Positions 24,248 through 32,904 are shown, counted from the stretch's first letter. The stretch: DNA of 58,095 nt from Mesorhizobium sp. M7A.F.Ca.US.008.03.1.1 (GCF_003997495.1 NZ_RZRU01000032.1:1-58095), one strand, 5' to 3'. A program made the numbers and translations. The notes: generated from the sequence alone by a model not told the origin.

Positions 24248-25156
24248 TCAAGAAATATTTGACGCCAAGCGTTGCGAGCGGGCCATCAGCCAATCCCGCC
24301 CCGCATGCGCAAACACCGCACACAATACGATGGCGCCGCCGATCATGCTGGCGGCTGGAGCAATCTCGCCCAGGAACAGGAAGGCAAACAGGATCGCGAA
24401 CGGCACTTCGGCCGAGCCGAGCAGCCCGGATTCGGCCGGCGGGATGAGTCTCGCGCCTTCCGTCCACAGGATCGAGGACAGCGCGAAGGACGCGCCGAAA
24501 GTGGCGAGCAGAACTGCATCTCTCGGCGAAACCGCCAGCGGATCGGTGACGAACCAGCCGAGCACGAACAACAGGAAGGCTGAGACCGCACCGGCCCACA
24601 CCACGGGGGTGTCGCGGAAGGCGCGCACCATGATCATGTAGAGGCCACTGCCGATGGTCATCAGCAGTGCCAGTCCGTCGCCGAACAGATTGCCGGTGCC
24701 GAAGCCGGACCAGACCATGATCGCCACGCCGCACAGCGACACGGCGGCAGCGACCATGGTCTGCAGTCGAAACGGTTCGCGCGTCAGAACCCAGGCCAGC
24801 AGCGCCGTAACGAACGGCGCGGTGGCATAGATGACGGCGACATTGGCAACGAAGGTGAACTTGAACGCCGAGATGAAGGCGATGCTGGCCAGAGCTCCCT
24901 CTGCTGCCAGCAGCCAGCCGCGCCAGCCAAGCCGCAGGGTCTCACGCCCACCGGAACGGTGACGCCGCCACAGCACATAGAGACTGATCAGGATCGCGCC
25001 GACAAAGCCGCGCCAGCAGATGATGGTCAACGGGTCGGCATGGATCGACTTTGTCAGAACACCGGTCAGCCCGAAAACGGCAGCTGAGGACGACACCAGG
25101 ATGATGCCGAGGGTGCGCTCCGCGGCGATGTCGGTGGCGGCTGCAATCTCAGTCAT
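24248..25156 (-). CDS. EamA/DMT-superfamily transporter
   Basis: A 302-residue inner-membrane protein with ten hydrophobic helices in two EamA repeats. The first repeat starts at LGIILVSSSAAVFGLTGVLT; the second has LWTEGARLIPPAESGLLGSA and the typical PFAILFAFLFLGE near the C-terminus. Substrates in this family (amino acids, nucleotides, drugs) cannot be predicted from sequence. The gene lies 60 bases downstream of another DMT gene in the same direction; low similarity makes these diverged paralogues rather than a recent duplication. A clear terminator follows. Confidence 0.9.
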   Translation of the reverse strand: MTEIAAATDIAAERTLGIILVSSSAAVFGLTGVLTKSIHADPLTIICWRGFVGAILISLYVLWRRHRSGGRETLRLGWRGWLLAAEGALASIAFISAFKFTFVANVAVIYATAPFVTALLAWVLTREPFRLQTMVAAAVSLCGVAIMVWSGFGTGNLFGDGLALLMTIGSGLYMIMVRAFRDTPVVWAGAVSAFLLFVLGWFVTDPLAVSPRDAVLLATFGASFALSSILWTEGARLIPPAESGLLGSAEVPFAILFAFLFLGEIAPAASMIGGAIVLCAVFAHAGRDWLMARSQRLASNIS

Positions 25157-25216
25157 GCAACCAGCCTACGCCGCTTGGTCCTGACATCGTAGTGTCAGCA
25201 ATCATGGCCACGCACA

Positions 25217-26104
25217 TCATAGCCGTTTGCGGAAATGCTCGGTGCCGACGATCAACAGGCCGGCGGCGACGATCAGCGCAGCGCCCAGGAACACCTCGCG
25301 ACGCGGCACGTCGCCCCAGATCGCAAAGCCGAGTGCGAATGCCCACAACAGTGAGGTGTATTCCAGCGGTGCGAGGACCGAGGCCGGGGTTCGCTTCATG
25401 CCTTCGAAGAGAAGATATTGGGCGAGGCCGCCGAGCGCGCCGACGCTGGCAAGGAGCAGCAACTGGGTCCAGTCCGGTGTCTGCCACCAGAGCAACGCTG
25501 GCACCGCCGAAAACAGCAGAAAATAGAAATTGTTGAGCAGGAGCTGGATCATCGAGCGCTCGGCCAGGGCGGTTTTGCGCAAGAGCACGATGGCGATGCC
25601 CCACAAGAAGGCGGCCGCCAGCACCAGCAGCACCGGCACGGACAAGCCGAGATGGGTCGGATCGCAAGCGATGAATACGCCGGCAAAGCCGATCAGCACC
25701 GCCAGCCAGCGCAGCATCGGCACCTTTTCGCCGAGCAGGAACACCGAAAGCACGGTGACAATGATCGGGGCCGCGTAATAGACGGTGGTCAGTTCGGCGA
25801 GCTGCAGGCTGCGCGCGGCGTTGTAGTAACAGAGCCACGCAGCAAGCGTGAAGGCACTGCGCACCAGCATCGGCTGCACGATCGGCGAGCGCATCGTGTC
25901 GGCAAACAACTGTCGTCCGCCGATCGCCGCGCACGCACCCAGAATGGTGATGCTGCGGAAGAACATGATCTGCCATACGCTCATGCCGACGACCAACAGC
26001 TTGATCGAAGCATCCTGTGTCGAAAACAGCAGATAGGCTGCACCGGTCAGCAGGATGCCTGCAAGAACTCGCTCGCGTGTTTCGAGAATGGCGATATCGG
26101 CCAT
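25217..26104 (-). CDS. EamA/DMT-superfamily transporter
   Basis: A 295-residue ten-helix exporter. First repeat: GILLTGAAYLLFSTQDASIK with the QIMFFRS segment that marks the end of helix 2. Second repeat: YLLFEGMKRTPASVLAPLEY then TSLLWAFALGFAIWGDVP. The YTSLLWA/GD motif is common in the RhaT/YdcZ-like DMT subgroup. The gene is preceded, on the minus strand, by the S10 peptidase terminator at 26160-26185, so it has its own promoter and may cotranscribe the next DMT gene. Substrate unknown. Confidence 0.9.
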   Translation of the reverse strand: MADIAILETRERVLAGILLTGAAYLLFSTQDASIKLLVVGMSVWQIMFFRSITILGACAAIGGRQLFADTMRSPIVQPMLVRSAFTLAAWLCYYNAARSLQLAELTTVYYAAPIIVTVLSVFLLGEKVPMLRWLAVLIGFAGVFIACDPTHLGLSVPVLLVLAAAFLWGIAIVLLRKTALAERSMIQLLLNNFYFLLFSAVPALLWWQTPDWTQLLLLASVGALGGLAQYLLFEGMKRTPASVLAPLEYTSLLWAFALGFAIWGDVPRREVFLGAALIVAAGLLIVGTEHFRKRL

Positions 26105-26159
26105 TAGGCGCGTGGGACCAAAATTGCAGGAGCGGCAGAAATACTATGAGAAGCGACAC

Positions 26160-26185
26160 AAGGGAGCTGTGAATTCAGCTCCCTT
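26160..26185 (-). terminator. hairpin terminator of the S10 peptidase gene
   Basis: AAGGGAGCTG and CAGCTCCCTT form a perfect 10-bp stem with a 6-base loop about 100 bases past the stop of the peptidase gene. The tract after it is only weakly U-rich (TTGTGTCGC on the minus strand). Confidence 0.65.
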
Positions 26186-26282
26186 GACACCAAGCTATAC
26201 GGGCGAAAACCGCTGCGGCGCTACGCCAGCTCGGTGCTTATGTTGGGGCAGGGGTCCATGGTGAGTTGCACTGTCGCCAAGC

Positions 26283-27800
26283 CTATTGCGTCGCCTGATA
26301 AAGTTCCGAAGCGGCTTCTTTCAGCGCGCGCCGACCGTCGGATCTGAAATACATCATGTGCCCGCCCTCGACGACATCGAGACGGATGGGCTTGGCATTG
26401 GCGAGCGACGGGATCTGGTTCACCAGGTAGCGCGAGGCGAGGTAAGGTGTCACCAGGTCGGTGTAGCCGTTGACGATCACGACGCCGAGCGAAGGGTTCA
26501 GCGAGCGTGCTCGCTGCAGATCGTCCATCACCCCGGCATAGCCCTGCCGCGAGGCGCCGGTCCCGTAATCCCAATTGTGGCTGATTTCGCCATTGAGCAG
26601 CCGATAGCTGACATCGGTGCGAAAATGCAGTTCGTCGCTGATATAGCCGACGAACGCCGACGTCAGCGCCGGTACGCTGCGGTCGAGCACTGGATCCGGG
26701 CCGGCGATGCGGGCGCTCTCGGGCGCGATGTCGGCCGTGCCGATCGAGGCGTCATAGGGGCTGAGCACCTTGCCGCTGGCACGGGCGAACTCCCTTGCGA
26801 ACAGGCCGGTCGGGATGCGGGCGGAGTTCCGCTGCACTAGGTCGAGCGGCAGGCCGGTGATGTCAGCCACGCGTTGGCTGGCCAGCCGCTTGCCTTGCTC
26901 CAGTCCGCTGGTGATCGCCGTAAGGTAATCGCCCATCGCATAATGTTCGACGTCTGCCAGCTTCTCCCGCAATGCATCGCCGCTGACGCCTTCGGCGCGT
27001 AGCCGCACCGCCGCCAGTGAAGGCAGTTCGAGCGCCCAATGCAGCGGCTCGAATTCGTCGGGCTGCACCAGCGTGAATTCAAGCGCCGGGGAGATCAGCA
27101 CGATGCCGTTCGGACTGATGCCGATATCTTCCTGCAATGTCCTGGCGAGCAGCGCCGCGCGGAACCCGCCATAGCTTTCGCCGGCAAGGAACAGCGGCGA
27201 CCCGGTGCGGCCGTTCTGCGAGAGATAGAGCCGGATGAAGGCGCCAATCGAGCCGGCATCCTGGTTGACGCCCCAGAAATCGCGCGTGTCCTGCCCCGGT
27301 GCCTCGCGGCTATAGCCGGTTCCCACCGGATCGACGAAGACGAGATCGGTCATGTCGAGCCAGCTGTCCGGATTGTCGATCAGTCTTTGCGGTGACGGCA
27401 GGAATTCGCCGTCGGCTCCCGTCGCGATTATCCGTGGACCGAGTGCGCCGATATGCAGATAGGCGGACGCTGCTCCAGGGCCGCCGTTGAACACGAAGGT
27501 GATCGGCCGCTGCGGGTCTTTGGCCCCGCTTGCCGGCGGCTCCAGCGTGTAGGCGACATAGAAGATCTCCGCCGTGACGTCGCCCTTGCCCGATAGCAGT
27601 GACAGGGTCGCCGCCTTTGCCTGGTAATCCAGCTTGCGCCCGGCCAGCGTGATCGAATGCTTGGTGGTCTGCGGCGGCGGCAGCAGGGACAGCACGCCGC
27701 CCGAGGGCGCCGGCCGCTCCGCCGTTTCAGCCAGGACGGGCTGCGCCAGGGCGGCGAGCATCGGCAGGATAAGGCAGATCAGTTTCAGCTTGAACGGCAT
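26283..27800 (-). CDS. secreted S10-family serine carboxypeptidase-like protein
   Basis: A 505-residue exported hydrolase. A signal peptide is clear (MPFKLKLICLILPMLAALAQ then PVLAE; cleavage near residue 24). The alpha/beta-hydrolase core has the oxyanion region FVFNGGPGAASAYLHIGALG, the Ser nucleophile in FLAGESYGGFRAA, the Asp in VNGYTDLVTPYLAS and the His in VEGGHMMYFRSD, a full catalytic triad. Peptidase family S10 removes C-terminal residues, usually at acid pH. The protein is probably periplasmic and acts in peptide scavenging. The stop lies at 26283-26285, with the terminator ~100 bases on. Confidence 0.93.
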   Translation of the reverse strand: MPFKLKLICLILPMLAALAQPVLAETAERPAPSGGVLSLLPPPQTTKHSITLAGRKLDYQAKAATLSLLSGKGDVTAEIFYVAYTLEPPASGAKDPQRPITFVFNGGPGAASAYLHIGALGPRIIATGADGEFLPSPQRLIDNPDSWLDMTDLVFVDPVGTGYSREAPGQDTRDFWGVNQDAGSIGAFIRLYLSQNGRTGSPLFLAGESYGGFRAALLARTLQEDIGISPNGIVLISPALEFTLVQPDEFEPLHWALELPSLAAVRLRAEGVSGDALREKLADVEHYAMGDYLTAITSGLEQGKRLASQRVADITGLPLDLVQRNSARIPTGLFAREFARASGKVLSPYDASIGTADIAPESARIAGPDPVLDRSVPALTSAFVGYISDELHFRTDVSYRLLNGEISHNWDYGTGASRQGYAGVMDDLQRARSLNPSLGVVIVNGYTDLVTPYLASRYLVNQIPSLANAKPIRLDVVEGGHMMYFRSDGRRALKEAASELYQATQ

Positions 27801-27890
27801 GATGGCTCCGCGACAACGACTCCCGCATAGGTATGCCCGAGAGGGTCGAAGTCAAAGGAAATGGCTGTTTTGAACTTGCAACGGCTTGCG

Positions 27891-27941
27891 CTAGAGCCGG
27901 ATGATTTCAGGGCGAATCGACCTGAAATCATCCGGCTCTAG
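27891..27941. repeat. perfect 21-bp inverted repeat (element D)
   Basis: CTAGAGCCGGATGATTTCAGG (27891-27911) is followed after a 9-base loop by its exact reverse complement (27921-27941). It lies in a divergent intergenic region, so it is not a simple terminator; the sequence resembles a dispersed rhizobial palindrome. Element C2 starts 12 bases later. Confidence 0.9.
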
Positions 27942-27953
27942 TCAAAGAGATAG

Positions 27954-28000
27954 AGCATGATGTCGTCCGAAAACCGCTTCACACTTTTCGGCATCATGCT
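27954..28000. repeat. family-C mini-palindrome C2
   Basis: AGCATGATG (27954-27962) and CATCATGCT (27992-28000) flank a core with CCGAAAA and TTTTCGG. It lies 14 bases before the LuxR start codon. Confidence 0.85.
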
Positions 28001-28014
28001 TAGTGTGAGCCGGA

Positions 28015-28764
28015 ATGCAGTCGAACGTTTCCCTCGATCAGTTTGGACGCTGGAGCGGCGGTGTCGCTGCTGCAGCCATGGCAGCGACGCCCGAGGAATT
28101 GTCGGCTCGCTTTACGGCGGCGGCGAGCGGGCTGGTTGGTTCAGACCGCGTCTATGTCGGCTTCTACCATCGCGATATCACATCCCTGACCATCGATGAT
28201 GCCGGCCCCGATCATTGGAACCGCGACTACGACGCCCACATCTATCGCCAGGATCCGTTCTTCCAGAGGTTCGCCAGCACAAGGCAGGATTTCCTGTTGC
28301 CGCTATCGGCTCTTCGCAATGGCGACTTCCAGCACACCCCCTACTATCGAGAATTCTATGGTCCCTCGGACAGCTTCGACGAGATCACCGGCGTGTTCAA
28401 TCTCGACAGGCTGACCGCTGGCTATGTCACTTTTCTCAGGCGAAACGGGGCAGAACCGTTTGGCGAGCAGGATCTGGCAACGGCTTGCGCGGCAAGCAGC
28501 GCGACAAGGCTCATTTTGGAAAGATTGCTTCATCTGTGCCGCTTCCGGCACAAGGGCGCCGCAATCTGTGACGCTCGCTCGCGGCTGAGCAGGCGCGAGA
28601 CCGAGATCGCGCGGCATCTGGTCGAGGGTGGCAACGCCAAGAGCATTTCGCGAAGCCTCGCTATCTCGCCCGGGACCGTCCGCAACCACATCAAGCAGAT
28701 CTATCGCAAGCTCGGCGTGCACTCCCAGGTCGAGTTGCTGGCGGCCATCCGCGAAGCCGCTTGA
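28015..28764 (+). CDS. LuxR-family transcriptional regulator
   Basis: A 249-residue regulator. The C-terminal HTH (about residues 185-245) is canonical: SRRETEIARHLVEGGNAKSI then SRSLAISPGTVRNHIKQIYR and KLGVHSQVELLA. The N-terminal ~170 residues look like a GAF/PAS-type sensor (FTAAASGLVGSDRVYVGFYH; YREFYGPSDSFDEI) and lack the autoinducer-binding WxxxY..D signature, so this is not an obvious quorum-sensing receptor. It is convergent with the PotF-like gene (22-base gap), and its promoter region contains elements D and C2. Signal and targets unknown. Confidence 0.88.
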   Translation: MQSNVSLDQFGRWSGGVAAAAMAATPEELSARFTAAASGLVGSDRVYVGFYHRDITSLTIDDAGPDHWNRDYDAHIYRQDPFFQRFASTRQDFLLPLSALRNGDFQHTPYYREFYGPSDSFDEITGVFNLDRLTAGYVTFLRRNGAEPFGEQDLATACAASSATRLILERLLHLCRFRHKGAAICDARSRLSRRETEIARHLVEGGNAKSISRSLAISPGTVRNHIKQIYRKLGVHSQVELLAAIREAA

Positions 28765-28785
28765 GCCTGACGGCTTCCGCCGGCT

Positions 28786-29889
28786 CTATTGTCCCGTCAC
28801 GATGCGCGTCCACATGCGGTTTTGTGATCGCAGCAGCTTTGCGTCGTTGTTGTCCACCACGAACAGCTTGGCCTTCACGGCATCAGGCGGAAAGACGCCG
28901 GGATCGCTGGCTATGGCCTTGTCCATTAGCGGCAGGGACGCCGGTATCGCATTGGCGTAGGAGACATAGCTGGAATTAGCCGCGGCGATATCGGGCCGCA
29001 GATTGAAGTTGATCCAGGCTTGGGCGTTGTCGGGATGCGGCGCATCTTTCGGCACCGCCATCGTATCGAAGTTGATGAGCGTGCCTTCTCTGGGGATGGA
29101 ATAGGCGACCTCCAGCTTCTTCACGGATTCCGCCGCGCGGGTCCTTGCCTGAAGTATGTCGCCAGACCAGCCCAAAACGACACAGATGTCGCCGTTAGCG
29201 AGGTCGTTGATGTATTTCGACGAATGGAAATAGCGGATGTAGGGCCGCACCTTGCTCATCAGCTCTTCGACCTTGGCGAGGTCCTCGGGGCTGGTCGATC
29301 TGGGGTTGAGGTGAAGGTAGTTCATCGCCATCGGGATGACTTCAGCCGGCGCATCGATCATGGCCACGCCGCAATCGGACAGCTTCTTGACCACATCGAC
29401 GTCGAACACCATGGCGAAGGAATCCGTCGGCGCGTCAGGTAGCCGCTGCTTCACCGCGGCGACGTTGTAGCCGATGCCGTCGGTGACCGCCATATAGGGC
29501 ACGGCATGCAGGTTCTGCGGATCGGCGCCGGCGATCAGCGCGAGGGCTTGCGGATCGATCTTCGAATGGTTCGCAAGCTTCGCTTTGTCGAGTTCCAGGA
29601 AAGCCCCCGCCTTCACCTGGTTTTTCAGGAACGGATAGGCTGAAGGATAGACCACGTCATATCCCGAACCGCCGGTGAGCAGCTTGGTTTCAAGCACCTC
29701 GTTGCCGTCATAGACGTCGTAACGAACCTTGATGCCCGTCTCCTTCTCGAATTTCTCGGCCGTGTCCGGAGCGATGTAGTCGGACCAGTTGTAGACGTTG
29801 ACGATTTTTTCCTCGTCAGCCGAAGCGGCACTGGCGCAGATGCCGCACGTCAGCCCGGCAAGCAGGGTTGAGAAGATCAAAGCGCGCAT
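28786..29889 (-). CDS. PotF-like polyamine ABC transporter substrate-binding protein
   Basis: A 367-residue periplasmic binding protein. A signal peptide covers residues 1-24 (MRALIFSTLLAGLTCGICAS). The mature protein starts with VNVYNWSDYIAPDTAEKFEK, the signature of the PotD/PotF group, in which NWSDY lines the polyamine site. TKLLTGGSGYDVVYPSAYP and VVLGWSGDILQAR are other pocket segments. No permease or ATPase gene accompanies it here. The partner gene, 44 bases upstream on the same strand, encodes an agmatine deiminase-like enzyme, which supports an agmatine/putrescine ligand. AAGGAGAA precedes the ATG at 29889; a longer frame upstream lacks a signal peptide. Confidence 0.9.
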   Translation of the reverse strand: MRALIFSTLLAGLTCGICASAASADEEKIVNVYNWSDYIAPDTAEKFEKETGIKVRYDVYDGNEVLETKLLTGGSGYDVVYPSAYPFLKNQVKAGAFLELDKAKLANHSKIDPQALALIAGADPQNLHAVPYMAVTDGIGYNVAAVKQRLPDAPTDSFAMVFDVDVVKKLSDCGVAMIDAPAEVIPMAMNYLHLNPRSTSPEDLAKVEELMSKVRPYIRYFHSSKYINDLANGDICVVLGWSGDILQARTRAAESVKKLEVAYSIPREGTLINFDTMAVPKDAPHPDNAQAWINFNLRPDIAAANSSYVSYANAIPASLPLMDKAIASDPGVFPPDAVKAKLFVVDNNDAKLLRSQNRMWTRIVTGQ

Positions 29890-29933
29890 GAGTGTTCTCC
29901 TTTTCACTGCCGGTTTTTGGCGGGCGTCATCCC

Positions 29934-31040
29934 TCAACGCCGTTGCGGGGCATAGACCGGCAAGGTGATGCAGGCGACATTGCCGCCGCCGAGCAGGATC
30001 TCGCGCGAGTTTTCGATGCCGACTATTCGGTGATCGGGAAACAACTCGGCCAGAGTCTGCTTGGCCTTCACATCGAGATCGCAGCCGAACTGCGGTACCA
30101 CCACGACGCTGTTGCCCGGATAGTAGTTGATGTAGCTCGCCGCGATCCGGTTTCCGGCCGGTCGCGCCCAGGTCGAATCCAGCCGGTCCACGCTGTCGCT
30201 TTCTTCCGGCGTCATCTCGATCGGCAAGGGGTGGGGCAGCCGGTGAACTTCCAGCGCGCGGCCACGCGCATCACGGGCCGAACGCAACACCGCCTCGGCT
30301 TCGCGCACGATCTCATATTGTGGGTCGTCCCGATTGTCAGTCCAGCTCAGCACGACCACGCCGGGGCGCACGAAGCAGCAGACGTCGTCGACATGGCCGT
30401 CGGTCTCGTCGAAGGCAAAGCCGCGTGGCAGCCAGATGATGGTGTCGACACCGAGATAGTCACCGAGCTGGCGCCCCACCTCGGCCTTGCCGAGATGAGC
30501 GTTGCGATTTCGGTTGAGCAGGCATTGCTCCGTCGTGATGAGCGTACCTTGGCCATCACATTGCAACCCGCCACCCTCGGCGATCAGCGGTGCGCGATAG
30601 CGCTCCATGTTCTCGATTTCGAGCACTTTTTGCGCTGCCAGGTCATCCAGGTCCCACGGCGCGTAGAGGCCGCCGTCAAAACCGCCATAGGCGTTGAAGA
30701 TCCAATCGACGCCACGCACGTCGCCTTGATCGTTGATGACGAAGTTGGGACCGCTGTCGCGCAGCCAGGAATCGTTGGTGGACATCTCCACGACACGCAC
30801 ATGGCCGGGCAATCGCGCCCTGGCATTCTGCCACTGCCGAGCAGAGGCCGCCACCGTCACCGGCTCGCTTTGCGCGATCGCCGCGGCGACATCCACGAAC
30901 AGCTTTTGCGCGGGCTTGGCGCCGAGGCGCCAGGTGTCCGGTCGCTCCGGCCAAATCATCCAGCAGCCTGATTTGGGTTCGAATTCGCCGGGCGCGCGAA
31001 ATCCATCCTGTTTCGGCCTTGTCGAGAGGGTACGGGGCAT
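29934..31040 (-). CDS. agmatine deiminase-family enzyme
   Basis: A 368-residue guanidino-group-modifying enzyme. Agmatine deiminase converts agmatine to N-carbamoylputrescine. Visible motifs are STNDSWLRDSGPNFV (substrate-binding Asp), AEGGGLQCDGQGTLITTEQC, FDETDGHVDDVCCFVRPG (catalytic His) and the C-terminal nucleophile loop GGGNVACITLPVYAPQ. The catalytic Cys is present but the residues around it deviate from the family's GGGNIHCITQQ: Ala replaces the His and LPVY replaces QQxP. The substrate may therefore differ. The gene forms an operon with the PotF-like binding protein. It is divergent from OsmC. Confidence 0.85.
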   Translation of the reverse strand: MPRTLSTRPKQDGFRAPGEFEPKSGCWMIWPERPDTWRLGAKPAQKLFVDVAAAIAQSEPVTVAASARQWQNARARLPGHVRVVEMSTNDSWLRDSGPNFVINDQGDVRGVDWIFNAYGGFDGGLYAPWDLDDLAAQKVLEIENMERYRAPLIAEGGGLQCDGQGTLITTEQCLLNRNRNAHLGKAEVGRQLGDYLGVDTIIWLPRGFAFDETDGHVDDVCCFVRPGVVVLSWTDNRDDPQYEIVREAEAVLRSARDARGRALEVHRLPHPLPIEMTPEESDSVDRLDSTWARPAGNRIAASYINYYPGNSVVVVPQFGCDLDVKAKQTLAELFPDHRIVGIENSREILLGGGNVACITLPVYAPQRR

Positions 31041-31243
31041 CTGGGGACCGCCGGGAAATGGAGTGATGACTTGCCCGGATCAGACGTTTTTGGGACCTTG
31101 TCCGTCAATGTCCCATTTGGGATATCGGTGTTGGCGGCTGTCTCCCGTTTGCAGAACGGCATTGCCTTCCCACGGTGATCGGCGCAAATCTCGACCGACG
31201 GCGTATGCCGGTGACGCAAGCAGTCGACGAAAGGGGAAAGCGG

Positions 31244-31750
31244 ATGGATGCGACCGAACTGAAGGCCATGCAGGCGCCGCTGAAGCAGGCATATCGTGAC
31301 GATGCTTCGCAGGCCCTGATCACGCTTCGCGCCAAGGGCTCGATCGACGACCAGTCGGTTGCCTGCAAGGTGGAGACGGGCAGGGCGCTCGCCATCGCCG
31401 GCCTGCATCCGGCAACAGGCGGTTCAGGTCTTGAGCTCTGCTCGGGCGACATGCTGCTGGAGGCGTTGGTCGCCTGCGCCGGGGTGACGCTGAAGGCGGT
31501 GGCGACGGCGCTCGAGTTCAAGCTCGGCGCCGCTACGGTGGAGGCCGAAGGCGATCTCGATTTTCGCGGCACGCTCGGTGTCGCCAAGGATGCACCGGTC
31601 GGCTTTCGCGCCATCCGGCTCTATTTCAACCTCGACACCGATGAGCCGCAGGAGCGGATAGACTCGCTGCTGAAGCTGACCGAGCGTTATTGCGTGGTGT
31701 TCCAGACCATCAGCCAGAAGCCGGAGCTTACGGTGAGCGCACGCCGCTGA
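31244..31750 (+). CDS. OsmC-family protein
   Basis: A 168-residue OsmC/Ohr-superfamily protein. The two conserved cysteines of the peroxidatic pair are at LEALVACAGVTLKAVATAL and TERYCVVFQTI. I chose ATG 31244 (AAGGGGA upstream, MDATELKAMQAPLKQAYRDD), as a longer in-frame extension lacks family sequence. OsmC proteins reduce organic hydroperoxides; the YhfA-like subgroup has no proven function. The gene is followed within 3 bases by the end of a convergent small gene. Confidence 0.88.
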   Translation: MDATELKAMQAPLKQAYRDDASQALITLRAKGSIDDQSVACKVETGRALAIAGLHPATGGSGLELCSGDMLLEALVACAGVTLKAVATALEFKLGAATVEAEGDLDFRGTLGVAKDAPVGFRAIRLYFNLDTDEPQERIDSLLKLTERYCVVFQTISQKPELTVSARR

Positions 31751-31753
31751 CGC

Positions 31754-31975
31754 TTACTGCGCTGACGGTTCTTCGGCGTCGCCCTCGTCAGTGAAGGGCG
31801 AGGCGCTCGGCACGCATTGCACCGACCAGCCGGCCGGTGTCGGCTGCTTCTGATATTCGGTGATGGCGGCGGTGCACTGTTCGCGCTTGTCGAAGGTGCT
31901 GGGCAGCACGACCATGCCGCCCTGCGGGCCGGCGATTACCAGATACCAGACCAACGCTGCTGCGGTCGTAGCCAT
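31754..31975 (-). CDS. small hypothetical protein with hydrophobic N-terminus (73 aa)
   Basis: A 73-residue product starting MATTAAALVWYLVIAGPQGG. The first ~18 residues are hydrophobic and may be a signal or anchor; the rest has two Cys (REQCTAAITEY and WSVQCVPSAS) and an acidic Pro-rich tail (DEGDAEEPSAQ), suggesting an exported disulfide-linked small protein. AAGGAAAT precedes ATG 31975. A longer frame exists upstream (start at 32068), but its residues have no coding character. Similar small proteins are common hypotheticals in rhizobia; I know no function. Confidence 0.65.
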   Translation of the reverse strand: MATTAAALVWYLVIAGPQGGMVVLPSTFDKREQCTAAITEYQKQPTPAGWSVQCVPSASPFTDEGDAEEPSAQ

Positions 31976-32073
31976 GGGGATTTCCTTGTTCTGCCAGTTG
32001 GCGCTTGTTGTGGGAGTCGCTGTGACCCTACCAACTCCATGGAAATGACGAAAGCATGACCGCCGCACAGCTT

Positions 32074-32111
32074 CCCGCCGTCACATCACAGCCGCGTGAT
32101 GTGACGGCGGG
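32074..32111. terminator. strong 16-bp hairpin, probable terminator of the lectin-like gene
   Basis: CCCGCCGTCACATCAC (32074-32089) and its exact complement (32096-32111) flank a 6-base loop. It lies 31 bases beyond the stop of the minus-strand gene at 32143. Neither side has a true U-tract, though TTTCCC follows on the plus strand. Confidence 0.6.
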
Positions 32112-32142
32112 TTTCCCAGCCCGATTTCGAAGCGCAATCGGC

Positions 32143-32784
32143 TCAGTTGGTGGCAAAACAATAGAACAAGCCATCGCCCCCGGTGCCCTTCAGCGCCTCC
32201 TGGCTGCAGCCGCCGCGCGAGGCGTGCGAGGAATTCCAGGATTTGGCGGCTGCCGAATCGTCGAGGCCCGTGCGGTCATGATGGCCCATCATAGCGGTGC
32301 CTTCCGCCCCGCTCATCGTCCAGTCGCCGCAGGTCTGCTCGGCGATCTTGGTGCCGTCGGGCTTGGAGCCGGTCAGCACGTCGTGGCGGTTCGGCGTGTC
32401 GCCGCGGCCGTTGACCACTTCGCCTTTCTCGTCGAGCGCCGTCTGCTTGGTGATGCCGTTGGCATCGCTGTGCAACGAGGCGACGTCGTCAGCGATCTTG
32501 ACGCCCTTGGCGTTCACCCACGGCCCCTTGCCGATGTGGTCGCGCGCGTCAGTGTCGCTGGTCGACAGATAGGCAGCCCAGGTCTTGCCGGTGACACCGG
32601 CGGCTTCCGCCAGCGATGCGCAATGCGCGTCGGCGCCCTTGAGGCCGCCGAGGTCGGCGCCCTTGCCGGAACCGACACTGGTGACGAAGAAGCTCATCTT
32701 GGCATCTTGCGAGAGGGCTGCGCCGACTGTGGCGGCGAGGGCGGCCGTGACGGCGGTGGTGGCAACGAGAAGCAGTTTACGCAT
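32143..32784 (-). CDS. secreted lectin-like/endostatin-fold protein
   Basis: A 213-residue exported protein. The signal peptide is MRKLLLVATTAVTAALAATV then GAALSQDA, with cleavage near residue 25. The mature domain has FFVTSVGSGKGADLGGLKGA, then DAHCASLAEAAG, KTWAAYLST, SSHASRGGCSQEAL and GDGLFYCFAT. The spaced Cys and YFVTS...GKGA...LGGL...AD..C pattern recalls the C-type-lectin/NC10-like (DUF1554-like) proteins seen in rhizobia and aquatic bacteria. Binding partner unknown. A strong hairpin follows the gene, and mini-palindrome C3 lies just upstream, so it is a single-gene unit. Confidence 0.75.
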   Translation of the reverse strand: MRKLLLVATTAVTAALAATVGAALSQDAKMSFFVTSVGSGKGADLGGLKGADAHCASLAEAAGVTGKTWAAYLSTSDTDARDHIGKGPWVNAKGVKIADDVASLHSDANGITKQTALDEKGEVVNGRGDTPNRHDVLTGSKPDGTKIAEQTCGDWTMSGAEGTAMMGHHDRTGLDDSAAAKSWNSSHASRGGCSQEALKGTGGDGLFYCFATN

Positions 32785-32854
32785 GTCGGTCCTCCGGTTG
32801 GTCTTCGACGGGTTACGTCAGAAGAAACGTTGCGGGAGGCCTGTTTAATCCCTA

Positions 32855-32904
32855 CGCATGTCGCCTAAAAGTGTGCAGCGGTTTTTGGGAAACCGACATG
32901 CGTC
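32855..32904. repeat. family-C mini-palindrome C3
   Basis: ACGCATGTCG (32855-32864) and CGACATGCGT (32895-32904) flank a core CCTAAAAGTG...CGGTTTTTGGG. It lies between the lectin-like gene and the SDR gene. Confidence 0.88.

Noticed and set aside
28015..28764. LuxR gene as a quorum-sensing receptor
   Set aside because: The N-terminal domain lacks the conserved autoinducer-binding Trp/Tyr/Asp pattern and there is no luxI-type gene in the window.
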